A stretch of DNA of 37,512 bases from JAGPKI01 sp052034135 (GTDB lineage Bacteria; Caldisericota; Caldisericia; UBA6126; JAGPKI01), in contig JBPOJC010000114.1 of NCBI GenBank assembly GCA_052034135.1, positions 1 to 37,512 on the forward strand, read 5' to 3'. The notes under the pieces are model-generated. The model searched no databases. It was not told where the DNA came from and saw nothing but the letters and a program-made list of their open reading frames with translations. The position numbers and the translations under genes were made by a program. This document shows, in pieces, positions 10,347 to 19,686 of the stretch (positions are counted from its first letter, which is position 1; each line of letters starts with the position of its first letter).

Positions 10347-12338
10347 ATGGATCCAAAAGAAGAAATTGAGAAACTCAGAGAATTAATTAAGTATCACGAC
10401 TATCGATACTATGTGCTCGATAACCCTGAAATAAGTGACGAGGAATATGATAAATTATTTAAGAGACTTAAAGAACTCGAAGAAAAATATCCTCAATACA
10501 TAACTCCTGACTCACCAACACAAAGAGTTGGAGGTAAACCATTAGAAAAATTTGGAACACTTCCGCACAAATCCCCAATGCTAAGCCTGGACAATGTATT
10601 TGAAGAAGAAGAAATGAGGGAGTTTGATGCCAAAATCAAGCGTTTTCTTAATTCAAATGAAGATCTTGAATATGTTGGTGAACCAAAATTGGATGGATTG
10701 AGTATAGAGCTAATTTACCAAAATGGCTTTTTAACAGCTGCTGCTACAAGAGGGGATGGTATTACTGGAGAGGATGTTACTCAAAATGTAAAAACAATAA
10801 AGTCTATTCCGCTGTCGGTTAAGGAAAAAAGTGAGTTTAGAGTTAGAGGCGAAGTTATAATGTACATTAAAGACTTTCTTGAACTTAATGAAATGAGAAG
10901 AAAAAATGGAGAGCCATTATTTGCAAATCCAAGGAATGCAGCAGCAGGTTCCTTGAGACAGCTTGATCCTTCTATTACTGCAAGTAGAAAACTAAATGCT
11001 TTCTTCTACTATATAGTTGACTATAATGCATTAAAATTTGATACTCACTATGAAACCCTACAATTCTTAAAAGAACTCGGTTTTAAAGTAAACAATGAGA
11101 TAAAGATTATTAATGGTGTTGAGGAGGCTATTAAATATCATAGTTACCTTGAGAAAAAAAGAGAAACGCTACCATATGAGATAGATGGAGCAGTTTTTAA
11201 ATTGAATAAGTTAGAACTATGGAAGATTTTAGGAGAAACATCAAGAAGCCCGAGATGGGCAGTGGCTTTTAAATTTTCCCCTCACACTGCCAAAACTGTC
11301 ATAAAAGATATTCAGGTAAACGTTGGTCGTACTGGCATAATTACACCAGTAGCAATTTTGGAACCAGTTAAAATTGGTGGTGTAACAGTTAGCAGGGCTA
11401 CTCTGCATAATGAAGATGAAATAAAGAAAAAAGATATTAGAATTGGAGATACTGTTTTGGTGCAGCGAGCAGGGGATGTGATCCCAAATATCATTGAAGT
11501 AGATTTTGAAAAAAGACCTCCGAATACTGCACCATTCAAAATGCCTGAAAATTGTCCCGTATGTGGCTCAAAAACAGTTAGACTGCCAGATGAAGCATTT
11601 GTCAGATGTGTTAATGTTAATTGTCCCGCGAGGATTGAAGAAAGCTTCAAATATTTTGTATCAAAATCTGGAATGGATATAAAAGGTATGGGAGATAAAA
11701 TTGTTAAAAAACTTATTGATTCAGGGAAAGTAAAATCGCTTGCTGACATATACAAGCTTAAAAAAGAAGATTTTTTAGAGCTTTCTAACTTTAAGGATAA
11801 ATCAGCGACAAATCTTGTTAACGCAATAAATAATTCAAGAAAGAGAGAATTATGGCGATTTATTGCTGCATTGGGAATTCAAGGTGTCGGAGAATATACT
11901 GCAAAGTTGCTTGCTAACCACTTTAAATCAATAAATAAAATAATGAATGCTAAAATTGAAGAACTTACAGAAATTAAGGGCATAGGTCCAGAAACTGCCG
12001 AAAGTATTTATTCTTTTTTTAGCAATGCTATAAATCGAAAACTAATTAATGACCTTAAAGAGGCAGGAGTGGAAATAATTGAAGAAACTGAAGAGGATTT
12101 AAAAGAGAAACCACTAAACGGACTTACTTTTGTAATAACAGGTACATTTAAGAATTATAGAAGAGAAGAACTTAAGCGTTTAATTGAAAATTACGGAGGA
12201 AAAGTGGCAGAATCTGTTTCGCGAAATACTGATTATCTACTTGTAGGAGAAGATCCGGGTTCAAAGTTAGACAAAGCAAGAGAACTAAATATAAAAACTT
12301 TGACTGAAGAAGAGTTTTTAAAGTTGATTAGCAAATAA
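10347..12338 (+). CDS. ligA: NAD+-dependent DNA ligase LigA
   Basis: A full-length 663-residue bacterial DNA ligase that seals nicks in replication and repair using NAD+. The domains appear in order: the Ia NMN-binding segment with 'YHDYRYYVLDNPEISDEEYD' (about residues 16-35), the adenylation site KLDG with the catalytic Lys at about 114, 'RGDGITGEDVTQN', the OB fold ('VNVGRTGIITPVAILEPV'), a four-Cys zinc finger ('CPVCG...CVNVNCPAR', about residues 403-430), helix-hairpin-helix repeats ('LGIQGVGEYTAK', 'IKGIGPETAES'), and a C-terminal BRCT domain from about residue 591 ('LNGLTFVITGTF'). Nothing is missing. It stands alone with its own promoter. After its stop a weak hairpin (about 12360-12384, arms CCGTG/CACGG) could act as a terminator. 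Confidence 0.98.
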   Translation: MDPKEEIEKLRELIKYHDYRYYVLDNPEISDEEYDKLFKRLKELEEKYPQYITPDSPTQRVGGKPLEKFGTLPHKSPMLSLDNVFEEEEMREFDAKIKRFLNSNEDLEYVGEPKLDGLSIELIYQNGFLTAAATRGDGITGEDVTQNVKTIKSIPLSVKEKSEFRVRGEVIMYIKDFLELNEMRRKNGEPLFANPRNAAAGSLRQLDPSITASRKLNAFFYYIVDYNALKFDTHYETLQFLKELGFKVNNEIKIINGVEEAIKYHSYLEKKRETLPYEIDGAVFKLNKLELWKILGETSRSPRWAVAFKFSPHTAKTVIKDIQVNVGRTGIITPVAILEPVKIGGVTVSRATLHNEDEIKKKDIRIGDTVLVQRAGDVIPNIIEVDFEKRPPNTAPFKMPENCPVCGSKTVRLPDEAFVRCVNVNCPARIEESFKYFVSKSGMDIKGMGDKIVKKLIDSGKVKSLADIYKLKKEDFLELSNFKDKSATNLVNAINNSRKRELWRFIAALGIQGVGEYTAKLLANHFKSINKIMNAKIEELTEIKGIGPETAESIYSFFSNAINRKLINDLKEAGVEIIEETEEDLKEKPLNGLTFVITGTFKNYRREELKRLIENYGGKVAESVSRNTDYLLVGEDPGSKLDKARELNIKTLTEEEFLKLISK

Positions 12339-12399
12339 TTAGATTTTGCATAATTGTTGTCCGTGGAGAGTATTCTTTTCACGGTAATTCTGATTGTTT

Positions 12400-13350
12400 C
12401 ATACTCACTATCATCCTTAAAGATTATAAAAAGGAGATTCTTCGCTGACGCTCAGAATGACGGTGGGGCTGTGAGGAGATTCCTCAGTACAAGTGCGAAA
12501 ATACCGCACTTCGGAATGACACCCTCCCAGTCTTCCTGAGGGAGCGCATCTTTATTTTGCTCCCGAAGGAACTCCTCATTTTGCCATCGCATGCAAAAAT
12601 AAACATAAACCTACCACTTGCAATGATGAAAAGGCGAAATACCAAGATTCCTGAGTACAAGTGTAAAAAGATGCACTTTCGGAATGACTGTTGGGTGGGT
12701 CACCCTGAGGAAGCACTATTTCCATTGACGACTGAGCGATACCCTTCGTCGCCCTGAGGATCACTAATCCTAACGACGAAGAGTTTCCAACACCGTCCGT
12801 CTTCCTGAGGGAGTGTCTTCTCAAACCGAAGGATCTCCTATTTTTAACGTCGTAAAAGTATTTTCTTTAAAACATTAAAAAGTGAACCCTAAAAATGCTC
12901 CATTACGATAAAGAGGAAATTGAAATACGTCTTTTCATCATCTAAAGCACAACAATTCTGCGATTTTGGAATGGCATACTAAATGTCATTCTTAGCGATT
13001 GCGGGAATCTAGGGTTTTACTATGTCATCCAATGTAAAGTAAATGGAAATCTAAAATAATGATAGTAGTTACATATTTCTACATCTTGCAAAATGTGTAA
13101 AAATAAACCCTCCATAATATATAGTGGGTTAAAATTTTAAATTCTGTCACTTCTAAACACAAAAAATAAAATTGACATGGTTCCCCTATATATACATTCG
13201 CGGATGACATAATAGCGTGGATTCCCGATAAATACATTCGGGAATGACAGTGGCAGACAAGAATGTCCGCTATTACGGGGATAAAAATTATTAAAAGAGA
13301 AGATTCTTCTGTACAAATGTGACGATACCACATTTACAGAATGGCATAAA
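12400..13350. repeat. Repeat hub between ligA and the PQQ/stalk protein gene
   Basis: About 950 bp of repeat-derived DNA with no convincing gene. Units include 'ggagattcttcgctgacgct' (about 12430), 'attcctcagtacaagtgcga' with 'ccgcacttcggaatgac' (12467-12520), a 'cctgagggagcgc...gctcccgaaggaactcctca' element (12535-12575), 'gattcctgagtacaagtgta' (about 12645), 'gtcgccctgaggatcactaa' (about 12749), a reverse 'gtcttcctgagggagtgtct' element (12799-12840), and a MITE-like composite (12985-13249). Positions 12572-12632 are an inverted match of 36204-36263, including a non-palindromic linker. Short ORFs here read through the repeats. Confidence 0.87.
12985..13249. mobile_element. MITE-like composite repeat, copy 1
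   Basis: A unit of about 265 bp flanked by two oppositely oriented terminal hairpins: 'gtcattcttagcgattgcgg' at 12985-13004 on the left and 'tggattcccgataaatacat' plus 'tcgggaatgacag' at 13218-13249 on the right. Interior landmarks shared with copy 2 (16272-16494) in the same order: 'agggttttactat', 'gcaaaatgtgtaaaa', 'aaaccctccata', 'tctgtcact'. It encodes no protein, so it would have to be moved by an enzyme supplied elsewhere. Target-site duplications could not be identified by eye. Confidence 0.65.
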
Positions 13351-13356
13351 ACTAAA

Positions 13357-13390
13357 ATGGGGCAGGTATACTACAAAATACCTGCCCCAT
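13357..13390 (-). terminator. Rho-independent terminator of the PQQ/stalk gene
   Basis: Perfect 12-bp arms ATGGGGCAGGTA (13357-13368) and TACCTGCCCCAT (13379-13390) enclose a 10-nt loop. On the minus strand the hairpin is followed by TTTAGTTTTATG, and it lies about 50 bp past the stop at 13442. It does not belong to the repeat families. Confidence 0.85.
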
Positions 13391-13441
13391 TAAGTCTTTT
13401 AATATATATTCCTATGAAAAATAGGAATAGAAAAAGAGAGT

Positions 13442-16015
13442 TTATGGAGCCGGAAATCTAATAGTAATTCTTTGAGTTTTATCTTCCCACTCCACTGCTG
13501 CACCTAAATTCTCTGAGACAAATCTTAACGGAACTACAGTTCTACCTGAGACAATGTAAGGAGCAGGATCAACTACCACTGGATTACCATTAACAAGAGC
13601 AGTTGATTTGTCTATCCAGAGCTCAATTGTCCTTCCATACAAAGTATAAGTTACTTTTCTTTCTGCATTATCCCAATCTACCTGGGCTCCAAGTGCTTCG
13701 CCAATGAATCTTAGAGGAACCATTGTTCTTCCAGTTTTCTTGTGAATAAATGGGGCTACGTCAAGATTTACAGTTTTAGCATTTACTTCGCCAGTTTTCT
13801 TACCGACATACAGTACAATAAGAACATTTTCAGGGTAAACAATTGTAAGATTAATTACTTTCGCGTTTCCTATTTTATCAACTGCCTTAATCTCAAAAAG
13901 GTTTTCCCCTCTCTTTAAAAATACAAGCACAGCGAAAGTACCATTAGGAGCAAGTTCAACTTTATCACCATTTATTGTAAGAATTGCGTCTTTATCATCT
14001 AATTGTCCCATAATGTAAATATTGGGCTCTTTTGATAATGTATAATTTTCAGTTGTAAGTTTTACATTGGGTGGAGTTGTATCAAGGAATATTATAGCCT
14101 CTTGAGTGCCAGTATTTCCAACATCATCAGTTGTTTTTATCTCTATTTTGTTCTCTCCCTCTTTTAGAGAAAGTTCAAATTCAAAATTACCTTCTGAGTC
14201 AATTTCTACCTCTTCTCCACCAATCTCCAAAATAGCTCCTGGCTCAGTTTTGCCTTTTAGAACATAATTAGGATTATTTGTATAATATTTATTTTCTATA
14301 TTAATAAGGTCTGAAAAATCAAACTCAACAGGCGGAGGAGTTGTATCAACTACAGTCATACTAATGGGAATCTTTTTATTGCCACCATTTGACTCTATAA
14401 CAATATTCCCAGAATATTCTTTAAGTTCAAGACCATAAGTATCAATTGTTACAATCAATTCATTTGTTTTATCATCAATCTTTTCTGGTTTAACTTTAAT
14501 CCATGGAACATCAGTAGAAACTTTTCCTTCTAAGCCGTCTTTACCTTTATTTCTAATTGATATCGGAAAATCTTCGGTGGTATTACGCTCAATCTCACCA
14601 ATTTCTAATCTTTCAGGGCTTACGGAAAGCTCTGGCATCTCAGATTCATAACAATATACCCCCATATAGCCAGTTAAAATGATGTATTTGCCATATATGG
14701 CAACATGAGTGAGTATGTCATCATCAATCTCTTCTTTCCAGACTGATTTTCCTTTTGCTTCAAGATCAAAAGCTTGTATTTTTGAACCAGCAAGCCTATT
14801 ATTGCTAATCATCGTTGCAACACCAAAAGCATATCCTGCATTAGAAGCAATCATTGTTGCTTCAGTAATATCACCAACTTTCTTGCTCCAGGATTTCTTC
14901 CCTGACTCTTTATTTATTGCAATTAAATTCCCTTCTCTGTCGTTAATGAAAATGTGTTCTTTGCCTATAAGGGGAGTTGAGCAAAAACTTATTCCTCCAC
15001 TCATCTCATATGTCCAAACTAAATCACCTGTATCAACTTCAAATGCTGAAACTTCAAGAATTCGAGCATTGCTTGTAAATTGATGCCAGCAAATGTAAAC
15101 ATTCTCTTCATCACAGCTAACTCCACCTGAAAGAACATACTCATTTCCCAAATCGACTTCCCATATTAAGTCACCACCCTCAGAATCAAAAGCGTAAATA
15201 ACAGAGTTAGGCAAAAAATAGATTGTTCCTTTTGAATAGTTTACTCCTAAATTAGAAGAGGCAGCAAACACAACATTATCTCTATAAGCTAAAGGCGTAT
15301 CAAAAAACATTAAGTCTAATAAAAACATAGAACCTTTTAATTCTTGTGTCCATTCAACTGATCCATCTTCAGCATTCAGTTTTATCAAGTCTCCTGGTTC
15401 AGATTCAGTATCGTAATCTTTCCCTTCCACTTTTTTAGCGTAAAGAGTCTGCACATAAACTCCATCATCTGCAAAAAGAGGACTCCCAAAAATTGCACCC
15501 GGAACTCTTTCTGACCATTCCACATCACCATCAAAAGTAATAGCAGATACCCAAGATTCTCCTACACCTCTTTGTCCATAACCGTTACTGGTAGCAATAT
15601 AAATTAGTTCTAACTCAGTAGCAATTACTGGCTTACCAAATGCAAGACGACCATCAACCTCTGCTCTCCATAATTCTTCACCCTCTTCTAAATCTATTGC
15701 AATCAATTCAGAACTACTACCTCTTATATCAGGCATATTTGGAACATATATAATATTATTAAAAACTGCACTGCCCTCTCCAAGCCGCGTATACTGACCA
15801 CTTTCTCCTTCAAAAATCCAAGCTTCTTCAAATGGTGGCTGCAAAATACTATTAGAGAAACCTGTATTTTGTGCATCATGAAAGATACTTAACCATGGGT
15901 CTATCCCAAACTCATCAGGTTCATTTGCCTTCACGCCTAAATTAAAAGTGAAAGTTATACTGAATAAGAGAACTAACACACTAAAAAAGCTTACAATTTT
16001 CTTAAAGTAACTCAT
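13442..16015 (-). CDS. Secreted PQQ-type beta-propeller protein with Ig-like modules and C-terminal stalk domain
   Basis: An 857-residue exported protein. Residues 1-31 are a signal peptide (cleavage likely after VKA). Residues about 35-480 hold PQQ/quinoprotein-like propeller repeats ('SSELIAIDLEEGEELWRAEV', 'VIYAFDSEGGDLIWEVDL', 'NLIAINKESGKKSWSKKV'). Then comes a BACON/DUF1573-like module (about 485-575), two Ig-like 'bacterial glucodextranase-type' modules (about 585-735, each opening with a 'DTTPP' segment), and a copper-amine-oxidase-N (stalk) domain at about 740-857 with the twin motifs 'GRTMVPLRFIGEALGAQVDW' and 'GRTVVPLRFVSENLGAAVEW'. The stalk domain probably attaches the protein to the envelope or other proteins; no enzyme function is implied. 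Strong GGAGG before the ATG; monocistronic with its own terminator. Confidence 0.88.
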   Translation of the reverse strand: MSYFKKIVSFFSVLVLLFSITFTFNLGVKANEPDEFGIDPWLSIFHDAQNTGFSNSILQPPFEEAWIFEGESGQYTRLGEGSAVFNNIIYVPNMPDIRGSSSELIAIDLEEGEELWRAEVDGRLAFGKPVIATELELIYIATSNGYGQRGVGESWVSAITFDGDVEWSERVPGAIFGSPLFADDGVYVQTLYAKKVEGKDYDTESEPGDLIKLNAEDGSVEWTQELKGSMFLLDLMFFDTPLAYRDNVVFAASSNLGVNYSKGTIYFLPNSVIYAFDSEGGDLIWEVDLGNEYVLSGGVSCDEENVYICWHQFTSNARILEVSAFEVDTGDLVWTYEMSGGISFCSTPLIGKEHIFINDREGNLIAINKESGKKSWSKKVGDITEATMIASNAGYAFGVATMISNNRLAGSKIQAFDLEAKGKSVWKEEIDDDILTHVAIYGKYIILTGYMGVYCYESEMPELSVSPERLEIGEIERNTTEDFPISIRNKGKDGLEGKVSTDVPWIKVKPEKIDDKTNELIVTIDTYGLELKEYSGNIVIESNGGNKKIPISMTVVDTTPPPVEFDFSDLINIENKYYTNNPNYVLKGKTEPGAILEIGGEEVEIDSEGNFEFELSLKEGENKIEIKTTDDVGNTGTQEAIIFLDTTPPNVKLTTENYTLSKEPNIYIMGQLDDKDAILTINGDKVELAPNGTFAVLVFLKRGENLFEIKAVDKIGNAKVINLTIVYPENVLIVLYVGKKTGEVNAKTVNLDVAPFIHKKTGRTMVPLRFIGEALGAQVDWDNAERKVTYTLYGRTIELWIDKSTALVNGNPVVVDPAPYIVSGRTVVPLRFVSENLGAAVEWEDKTQRITIRFPAP

Positions 16016-16040
16016 ATTTCCTCCAAGAATTTTTGAAATA

Positions 16041-16068
16041 ATTATAGCAAAAAGTTTATAAAAGTTAA
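16041..16068 (-). promoter_or_regulatory. Probable promoter of the PQQ/stalk gene
   Basis: On the minus strand TATAAT (16041-16046) follows TTAACT (16063-16068) with 16 bp spacing, 26 bp upstream of the ATG at 16015. The -10 match is perfect, the -35 matches four of six. Confidence 0.5.
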
Positions 16069-16129
16069 TGAGGCAAATTATTTAATAAATAAGTTGTCTC
16101 ATTTAATTTTTCTTTTTGAATTATAAAAA

Positions 16130-16630
16130 TACTGAGATTCTTCGCTAACGCTCAGAAAGACAAAAAAGGGGCTCAGAAAGACAAAAAAGTTGAAGGAGCG
16201 TATTTTGCTCCCGAAGGAACTCCTTGCGTGTCATTTCCTTGATTTTTCTTGTCATTCCCGCGATTCTTCTTGTCATTCTTAGCGATTGCGGGAATCCAGG
16301 GTTTTACTATATCATCTAATGAAAATGGAAACCCAGAATACTAAGAATAGAGCTATATTTCTACCTTCTGCAAAATGTGTAAAACAAACCCTCCATATAT
16401 GTAAGTGAGGTAAAAATGACAATTTTGTCACTCTAAAATACAAAAAATGTTAAAAATTGGTCTGGATTCCCGATAAATACATTCGGGAATGACAGTTTGT
16501 AGACATTCGGGGATGACAAAGACAGATACTGAGATTCTTAAGGACATGTGCAAAATACGCACTTCGGAATGACGGTAGGGGTGTGTCACCCTGAGGAGCG
16601 TTTTTTAGCGACGAAGGGTCTCCTTTTTTG
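16130..16630. repeat. Repeat hub upstream of rtcB
   Basis: About 500 bp of repeat units and no gene. Order: 'gagattcttcgctaacgctc' (16131-16151), a 20-bp tandem duplication 'gctcagaaagacaaaaaagg' (16150-16169, repeated at 16171-16190), a 'gaaggagcg...gctcccgaaggaactcc' element (16192-16229), three ~21-bp 'tgtcattcccgcgattcttc' units (about 16234-16298), the MITE-like copy 2 (16272-16494), 'cattcggggatgac', a 'gagattcttaaggacatgtg' unit (16530-16575) and 'gtcaccctgaggagcg' (16588-16603). From 16630 to 16780 the DNA is AT-rich without repeats. Confidence 0.87.
16272..16494. mobile_element. MITE-like composite repeat, copy 2
   Basis: About 223 bp, same layout as copy 1: left terminal hairpin 'gtcattcttagcgattgcgg', interior 'agggttttactat', 'tctgcaaaatgtgtaaaa', a core from 16389 to 16452, and right terminal hairpin 'tggattcccgataaatacat' plus 'tcgggaatgacag'. 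The core contains the palindrome TGACAATTTTGTCA and is about 90% identical, reversed, to 36556-36619. The terminal hairpins face each other, as in miniature inverted-repeat elements. Confidence 0.68.
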
Positions 16631-16784
16631 TAGTTAATTTCCCTTTATACCTCTTTCAGCTTAACCTACAGGAGAAAATAACTTTTATCAACATTTTTAA
16701 TTTGAAGCAATGCAATGATTGCTTTTCACCAAGATTTTGGTTTAGGCAAATCGATAATGAATAGATTATTATTAATAATTAGAT

Positions 16785-16790
16785 TATAAT
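16785..16790 (+). promoter_or_regulatory. Possible -10 box for rtcB
   Basis: TATAAT at 16785-16790 with no good -35 at the expected distance; AGGGGG near 16863 precedes the ATG at 16880. The leader would be about 80 nt. Confidence 0.35.
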
Positions 16791-16879
16791 TTATACAATC
16801 AAAGAGCGAGAAATTTAAACAAAATCTTTTAAATAAAGATTTTAACTAATAAATAACTCTTTAAGGGGGAAATTAAAAA

Positions 16880-18334
16880 ATGGCAAAAATATCTGAAATT
16901 TTAAGAAAAATAGACAAAAATAAATTTGAGATTCCATTAGATTATAAGAAGGGAATGAAAGTTCCAGGTATTATTTACATAAGTGAAGAAATGCTTAAAG
17001 TTATGGAGGGAGATTCTTCATTTGAACAGGTTGCAAATGTAGCAACTCTTCCTGGAATCGAACTTGCCTCTCTTGCTATGCCAGATATACACTGGGGATA
17101 TGGCTTTCCGATTGGTGGTGTAGCAGCATTTGATATAGATTATGGAGTAATAGTTCCCGGTGGAATAGGCTACGATATTAATTGCGGAGTTAGGCTTATT
17201 AGCTCTAACCTGACGAAAGAAGAAATATTAAAAGTAAAAGATAGATTGGGGGCAGAATTATTTAATAATATCCCTGCTGGAGTTGGAATTAAAGGCAAAA
17301 TAAAATTAACAGAAAAAGACTTTAAAGACCTTGCGTGTAGAGGTGCCGAATATATGGTCGATGCTGGATTTGGAATAAAAGAAGACTTAAATTTCATAGA
17401 AGAGGGAGGAAGACTAAAAGATGCTACTTTCGAATATGTTGGAGCAAAAGCAATAGAAAGGGGACTTCCTGAAGTTGGTACATTAGGAGCAGGGAATCAC
17501 TTTTTGGAAGTACAAATTGTTAGCGAAATTTATGACGAGCAAATAGCATCCAAATTTAAAATAAAAAAAGACTATGCAACCATACTGATTCACACTGGTT
17601 CTCGTGGTTTTGGTCATCAAATTGCCTCAGATTATATAAAAGAAATGGAAAGAGCCACACAAAAATATGGAATTAATATACCAGATAAACAGCTTGCATG
17701 TGCACCTTTTGGGTCTAAAGAAGGCGAAGCTTATTATAAATCAATGTGTGCAGCAGCAAACTATGCCTGGGCAAATCGTCAAGCAATAACTTTCTGGGTA
17801 AGAGAAAGCTTTGAAAAAGTATTCGGCAAAAACTGGGAAAACTTGGGCTTATATATAATTTATGATGTTGCTCATAATATTGCAAAAATAGAAAATCATT
17901 CAATAAAAGGAAAACAAAAAAAGGTTATTGTTCATAGAAAAGGGGCAACAAGAGCTTTTCCCGCTCATACAGAAGGAATACCTGAATATTATCAAAATGT
18001 AGGACAACCAGTATTAATTCCAGGAGATATGGGAACTGAATCATATGTGGTTGTTGGCGAAGAGAAGGTTCTTTCTGAAACATTTGGCTCATCCTGCCAT
18101 GGAGCAGGAAGACTTTTAAGCAGAAGCGCGGCTTCAAAAAAGGTAAATTTAGGTAAACTATTAAACGATCTAAAAGAATCCAATATAAGCATAATGAGCA
18201 AAAACAAAGAAGGCTTGAAAGAAGAGGCGCCCGAAGCCTATAAAGATGTAGAAAAAGTTATAAATACTTTGGAAGAAATTAAACTAATTAAGAAAGTAGC
18301 AAAAATGAAACCCTTAATTGTTATTAAGGGTTAG
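16880..18334 (+). CDS. rtcB: RNA 3'-phosphate/2',3'-cyclic phosphate ligase RtcB
   Basis: A 484-residue full-length RtcB, the GTP- and Mn-dependent ligase that joins 3'-phosphate or 2',3'-cyclic phosphate ends to 5'-OH ends in RNA repair or tRNA splicing. Visible signatures are 'PDIHWGYGFPIGGVAAFD' (about residues 68-85), the metal-binding Cys in 'PGGIGYDINCGVR' (about 93-105), 'GAGNHFLEVQ', 'HTGSRGFGHQIA', and the 'CHGAGR' segment at about residue 404 with the His that becomes guanylylated. No archease, RtcA, RtcR or tRNA gene is nearby. It has a clear AGGGGG Shine-Dalgarno, stands as a single-gene transcript, and overlaps the convergent bactofilin gene by 11 bp. Confidence 0.95.
   Translation: MAKISEILRKIDKNKFEIPLDYKKGMKVPGIIYISEEMLKVMEGDSSFEQVANVATLPGIELASLAMPDIHWGYGFPIGGVAAFDIDYGVIVPGGIGYDINCGVRLISSNLTKEEILKVKDRLGAELFNNIPAGVGIKGKIKLTEKDFKDLACRGAEYMVDAGFGIKEDLNFIEEGGRLKDATFEYVGAKAIERGLPEVGTLGAGNHFLEVQIVSEIYDEQIASKFKIKKDYATILIHTGSRGFGHQIASDYIKEMERATQKYGINIPDKQLACAPFGSKEGEAYYKSMCAAANYAWANRQAITFWVRESFEKVFGKNWENLGLYIIYDVAHNIAKIENHSIKGKQKKVIVHRKGATRAFPAHTEGIPEYYQNVGQPVLIPGDMGTESYVVVGEEKVLSETFGSSCHGAGRLLSRSAASKKVNLGKLLNDLKESNISIMSKNKEGLKEEAPEAYKDVEKVINTLEEIKLIKKVAKMKPLIVIKG
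18309..18332. terminator. Bidirectional terminator inside the overlapping 3' ends of rtcB and the bactofilin gene
   Basis: AACCCTTAAT (18309-18318), loop TGTT, ATTAAGGGTT (18323-18332) form a perfect 10-bp stem. Rightward it is followed by AGTTTGTTGTTTTGG; leftward (minus strand) by TCATTTTTGC. The hairpin is made of the last codons of rtcB (KPLIVIKG, stop) and the last codon plus stop of the bactofilin gene. Confidence 0.7.
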
Positions 18335-18779
18335 TTTGTTGTTTTGGTTTAGCGATTTCCGCTTGTGTTTGAGATTTATTATTTGAGTTGTTTTTTACTA
18401 TAGAAGACAAGGAGTCATCTTTTGTCATATGGCTTTTACCCTCAAAAATTGCATTTTCTTCGATAATTAATCTCTTAGCTGATATTTCTCCAAATAATTT
18501 ACCACTATTATGTATTTCAAGCTTATCTTCACAGTATATATTGCCACGAACCTCACCCATAACTGTAAGATTCTTAACTTTGACAGTGGCTTCAATTAAA
18601 GCACCTTCACCAATTATTAAATCGGCATTGTTGCCTTCAATCTCACCTTTAAAATTACCATCTATTCTAACATTACCATCTATCTCGAATTTACCGTCAA
18701 TTTTCGTCCCTTTACCTAGAAATGAAGCAGAAGTAGCCTTCTGCACTGGTTTTTCGGGTTTACTACCAAATGCTGTCAT
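18324..18779 (-). CDS. Bactofilin
   Basis: A 151-residue bactofilin: short disordered N-terminus, then a right-handed beta-helix (about residues 20-115) with the family pattern of hydrophobic rungs, 'TSASFLGKGTKIDGKFEIDG', 'NVRIDGNFKGEIEG', 'LIIGEGALIEATVKVKNLTV', 'GEVRGNIYCEDKLEIHNSGK', 'LFGEISAKRLIIEENAIFEG', and a polar Gln/Asn-rich tail. Bactofilins polymerise on the cytoplasmic side of the membrane and often localise cell-wall hydrolases of the M23 family. That is exactly the neighbourhood here: two M23-type genes lie immediately upstream on the same strand (26 bp gap), so a role in cell shape or local wall remodelling is likely. AAAGGAG precedes the ATG. Confidence 0.93.
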   Translation of the reverse strand: MTAFGSKPEKPVQKATSASFLGKGTKIDGKFEIDGNVRIDGNFKGEIEGNNADLIIGEGALIEATVKVKNLTVMGEVRGNIYCEDKLEIHNSGKLFGEISAKRLIIEENAIFEGKSHMTKDDSLSSIVKNNSNNKSQTQAEIAKPKQQTNP

Positions 18780-18804
18780 TTTGTTTCTCCTTTATTTGAA
18801 AAAA

Positions 18805-19674
18805 TTATGGTTGTACTAAAGTGTTATCAATAATTATTTGATAACCTGTGACGTTATTAAAACTATCTGGATAAAATCCAGAATATGCTATTATTTGCCC
18901 TTTGTTAACTTCTTTGCCTTCATAAACTAAAGGCTTATTGCAGAAAAGGTAACGAGTTAATATAGTATGACCGTTATCAGAAGGATGTTCTATTTCTATT
19001 ATATAGATTTTGTTCTTTAATTCATAAATCTTTTTAATTTTACCATTTGCAGTTGCCCTAACAGGTGTTCCATAAGGAGTACTTAAAACAATTCCAGGTC
19101 CATTTAAATACTTTTGAGAATTAATAACGGAACCAGCTACTGGATAGCCAGAGGGGGTAATTGACATCAATTTTTTATAACTTTTCTCTCTCTCGATGGA
19201 ATCTTTAATTAACTTATCGGTAGCTTCTTTATCGATGGATGTTTTATTTCCAGATGCAGGATGTACACGATCATATACTTTAGCGTTTTTCGAAAAAATA
19301 TCAGCAAATGTAACAGTTGAATATTTAATTTTTAAATTTCTTTTAACTTCCTCATCTATTGAAGAAACATCTCTAAGAAAGTTATCAATAGCTTGTAGAT
19401 CAGATTTTAGCTTGATAAGATCTTCCCTGACTTTAATTTCATCAACCGACATTTGATTAATTGAGGAGGCTGCAACAGTGCTCTCACTCAAAAGAGAAAC
19501 AACTTTTGTCCTGTAAAAATTATATTTATAGATTGAAAACGCAAAAAAACTAACAATTAAACAGATAACTGATAAAAGAATTATTCTCTTCTTGTTATCA
19601 ATTTTAATTTCTGTTGTTTTAAAACCAAAATCTGAAACAATAAGAAGTTTTGAAATATGTTCTCTTTTCTTCAT
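18805..19674 (-). CDS. Membrane-anchored M23 (LytM-like) protein with degenerate active site
   Basis: A 289-residue protein with a short basic cytoplasmic start, one transmembrane helix (about residues 25-45), a helical/coiled region (about 55-150) and a C-terminal LytM-like domain (about 170-289). The fold is recognisable ('STPYGTPVRATANGKIKKIY', 'VNKGQIIAYSGF'), but the zinc ligands are lost: the HxGxD motif reads NGPGIV, the YAH position reads YLF, and the HxH motif reads YQI. It is therefore predicted not to cleave peptidoglycan and may activate or position its partner, as degenerate LytM factors do. The ATG at 19674 follows AAGGAGTG; the GTG at 19683 lies inside that ribosome binding site. 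It lies 12 bp from the active paralogue. Confidence 0.82.
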   Translation of the reverse strand: MKKREHISKLLIVSDFGFKTTEIKIDNKKRIILLSVICLIVSFFAFSIYKYNFYRTKVVSLLSESTVAASSINQMSVDEIKVREDLIKLKSDLQAIDNFLRDVSSIDEEVKRNLKIKYSTVTFADIFSKNAKVYDRVHPASGNKTSIDKEATDKLIKDSIEREKSYKKLMSITPSGYPVAGSVINSQKYLNGPGIVLSTPYGTPVRATANGKIKKIYELKNKIYIIEIEHPSDNGHTILTRYLFCNKPLVYEGKEVNKGQIIAYSGFYPDSFNNVTGYQIIIDNTLVQP

Positions 19675-19686
19675 TTTAATCACTCC

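Noticed and set aside
12354..12824. Short ORFs on both strands after ligA
   Set aside because: All run through repeat families; the reading frames are a by-product of stop-poor repeats.
13079..13333. 84- and 64-residue minus-strand ORFs
   Set aside because: They lie within the MITE-like copy 1; copies 2 and 3 do not preserve the frames.
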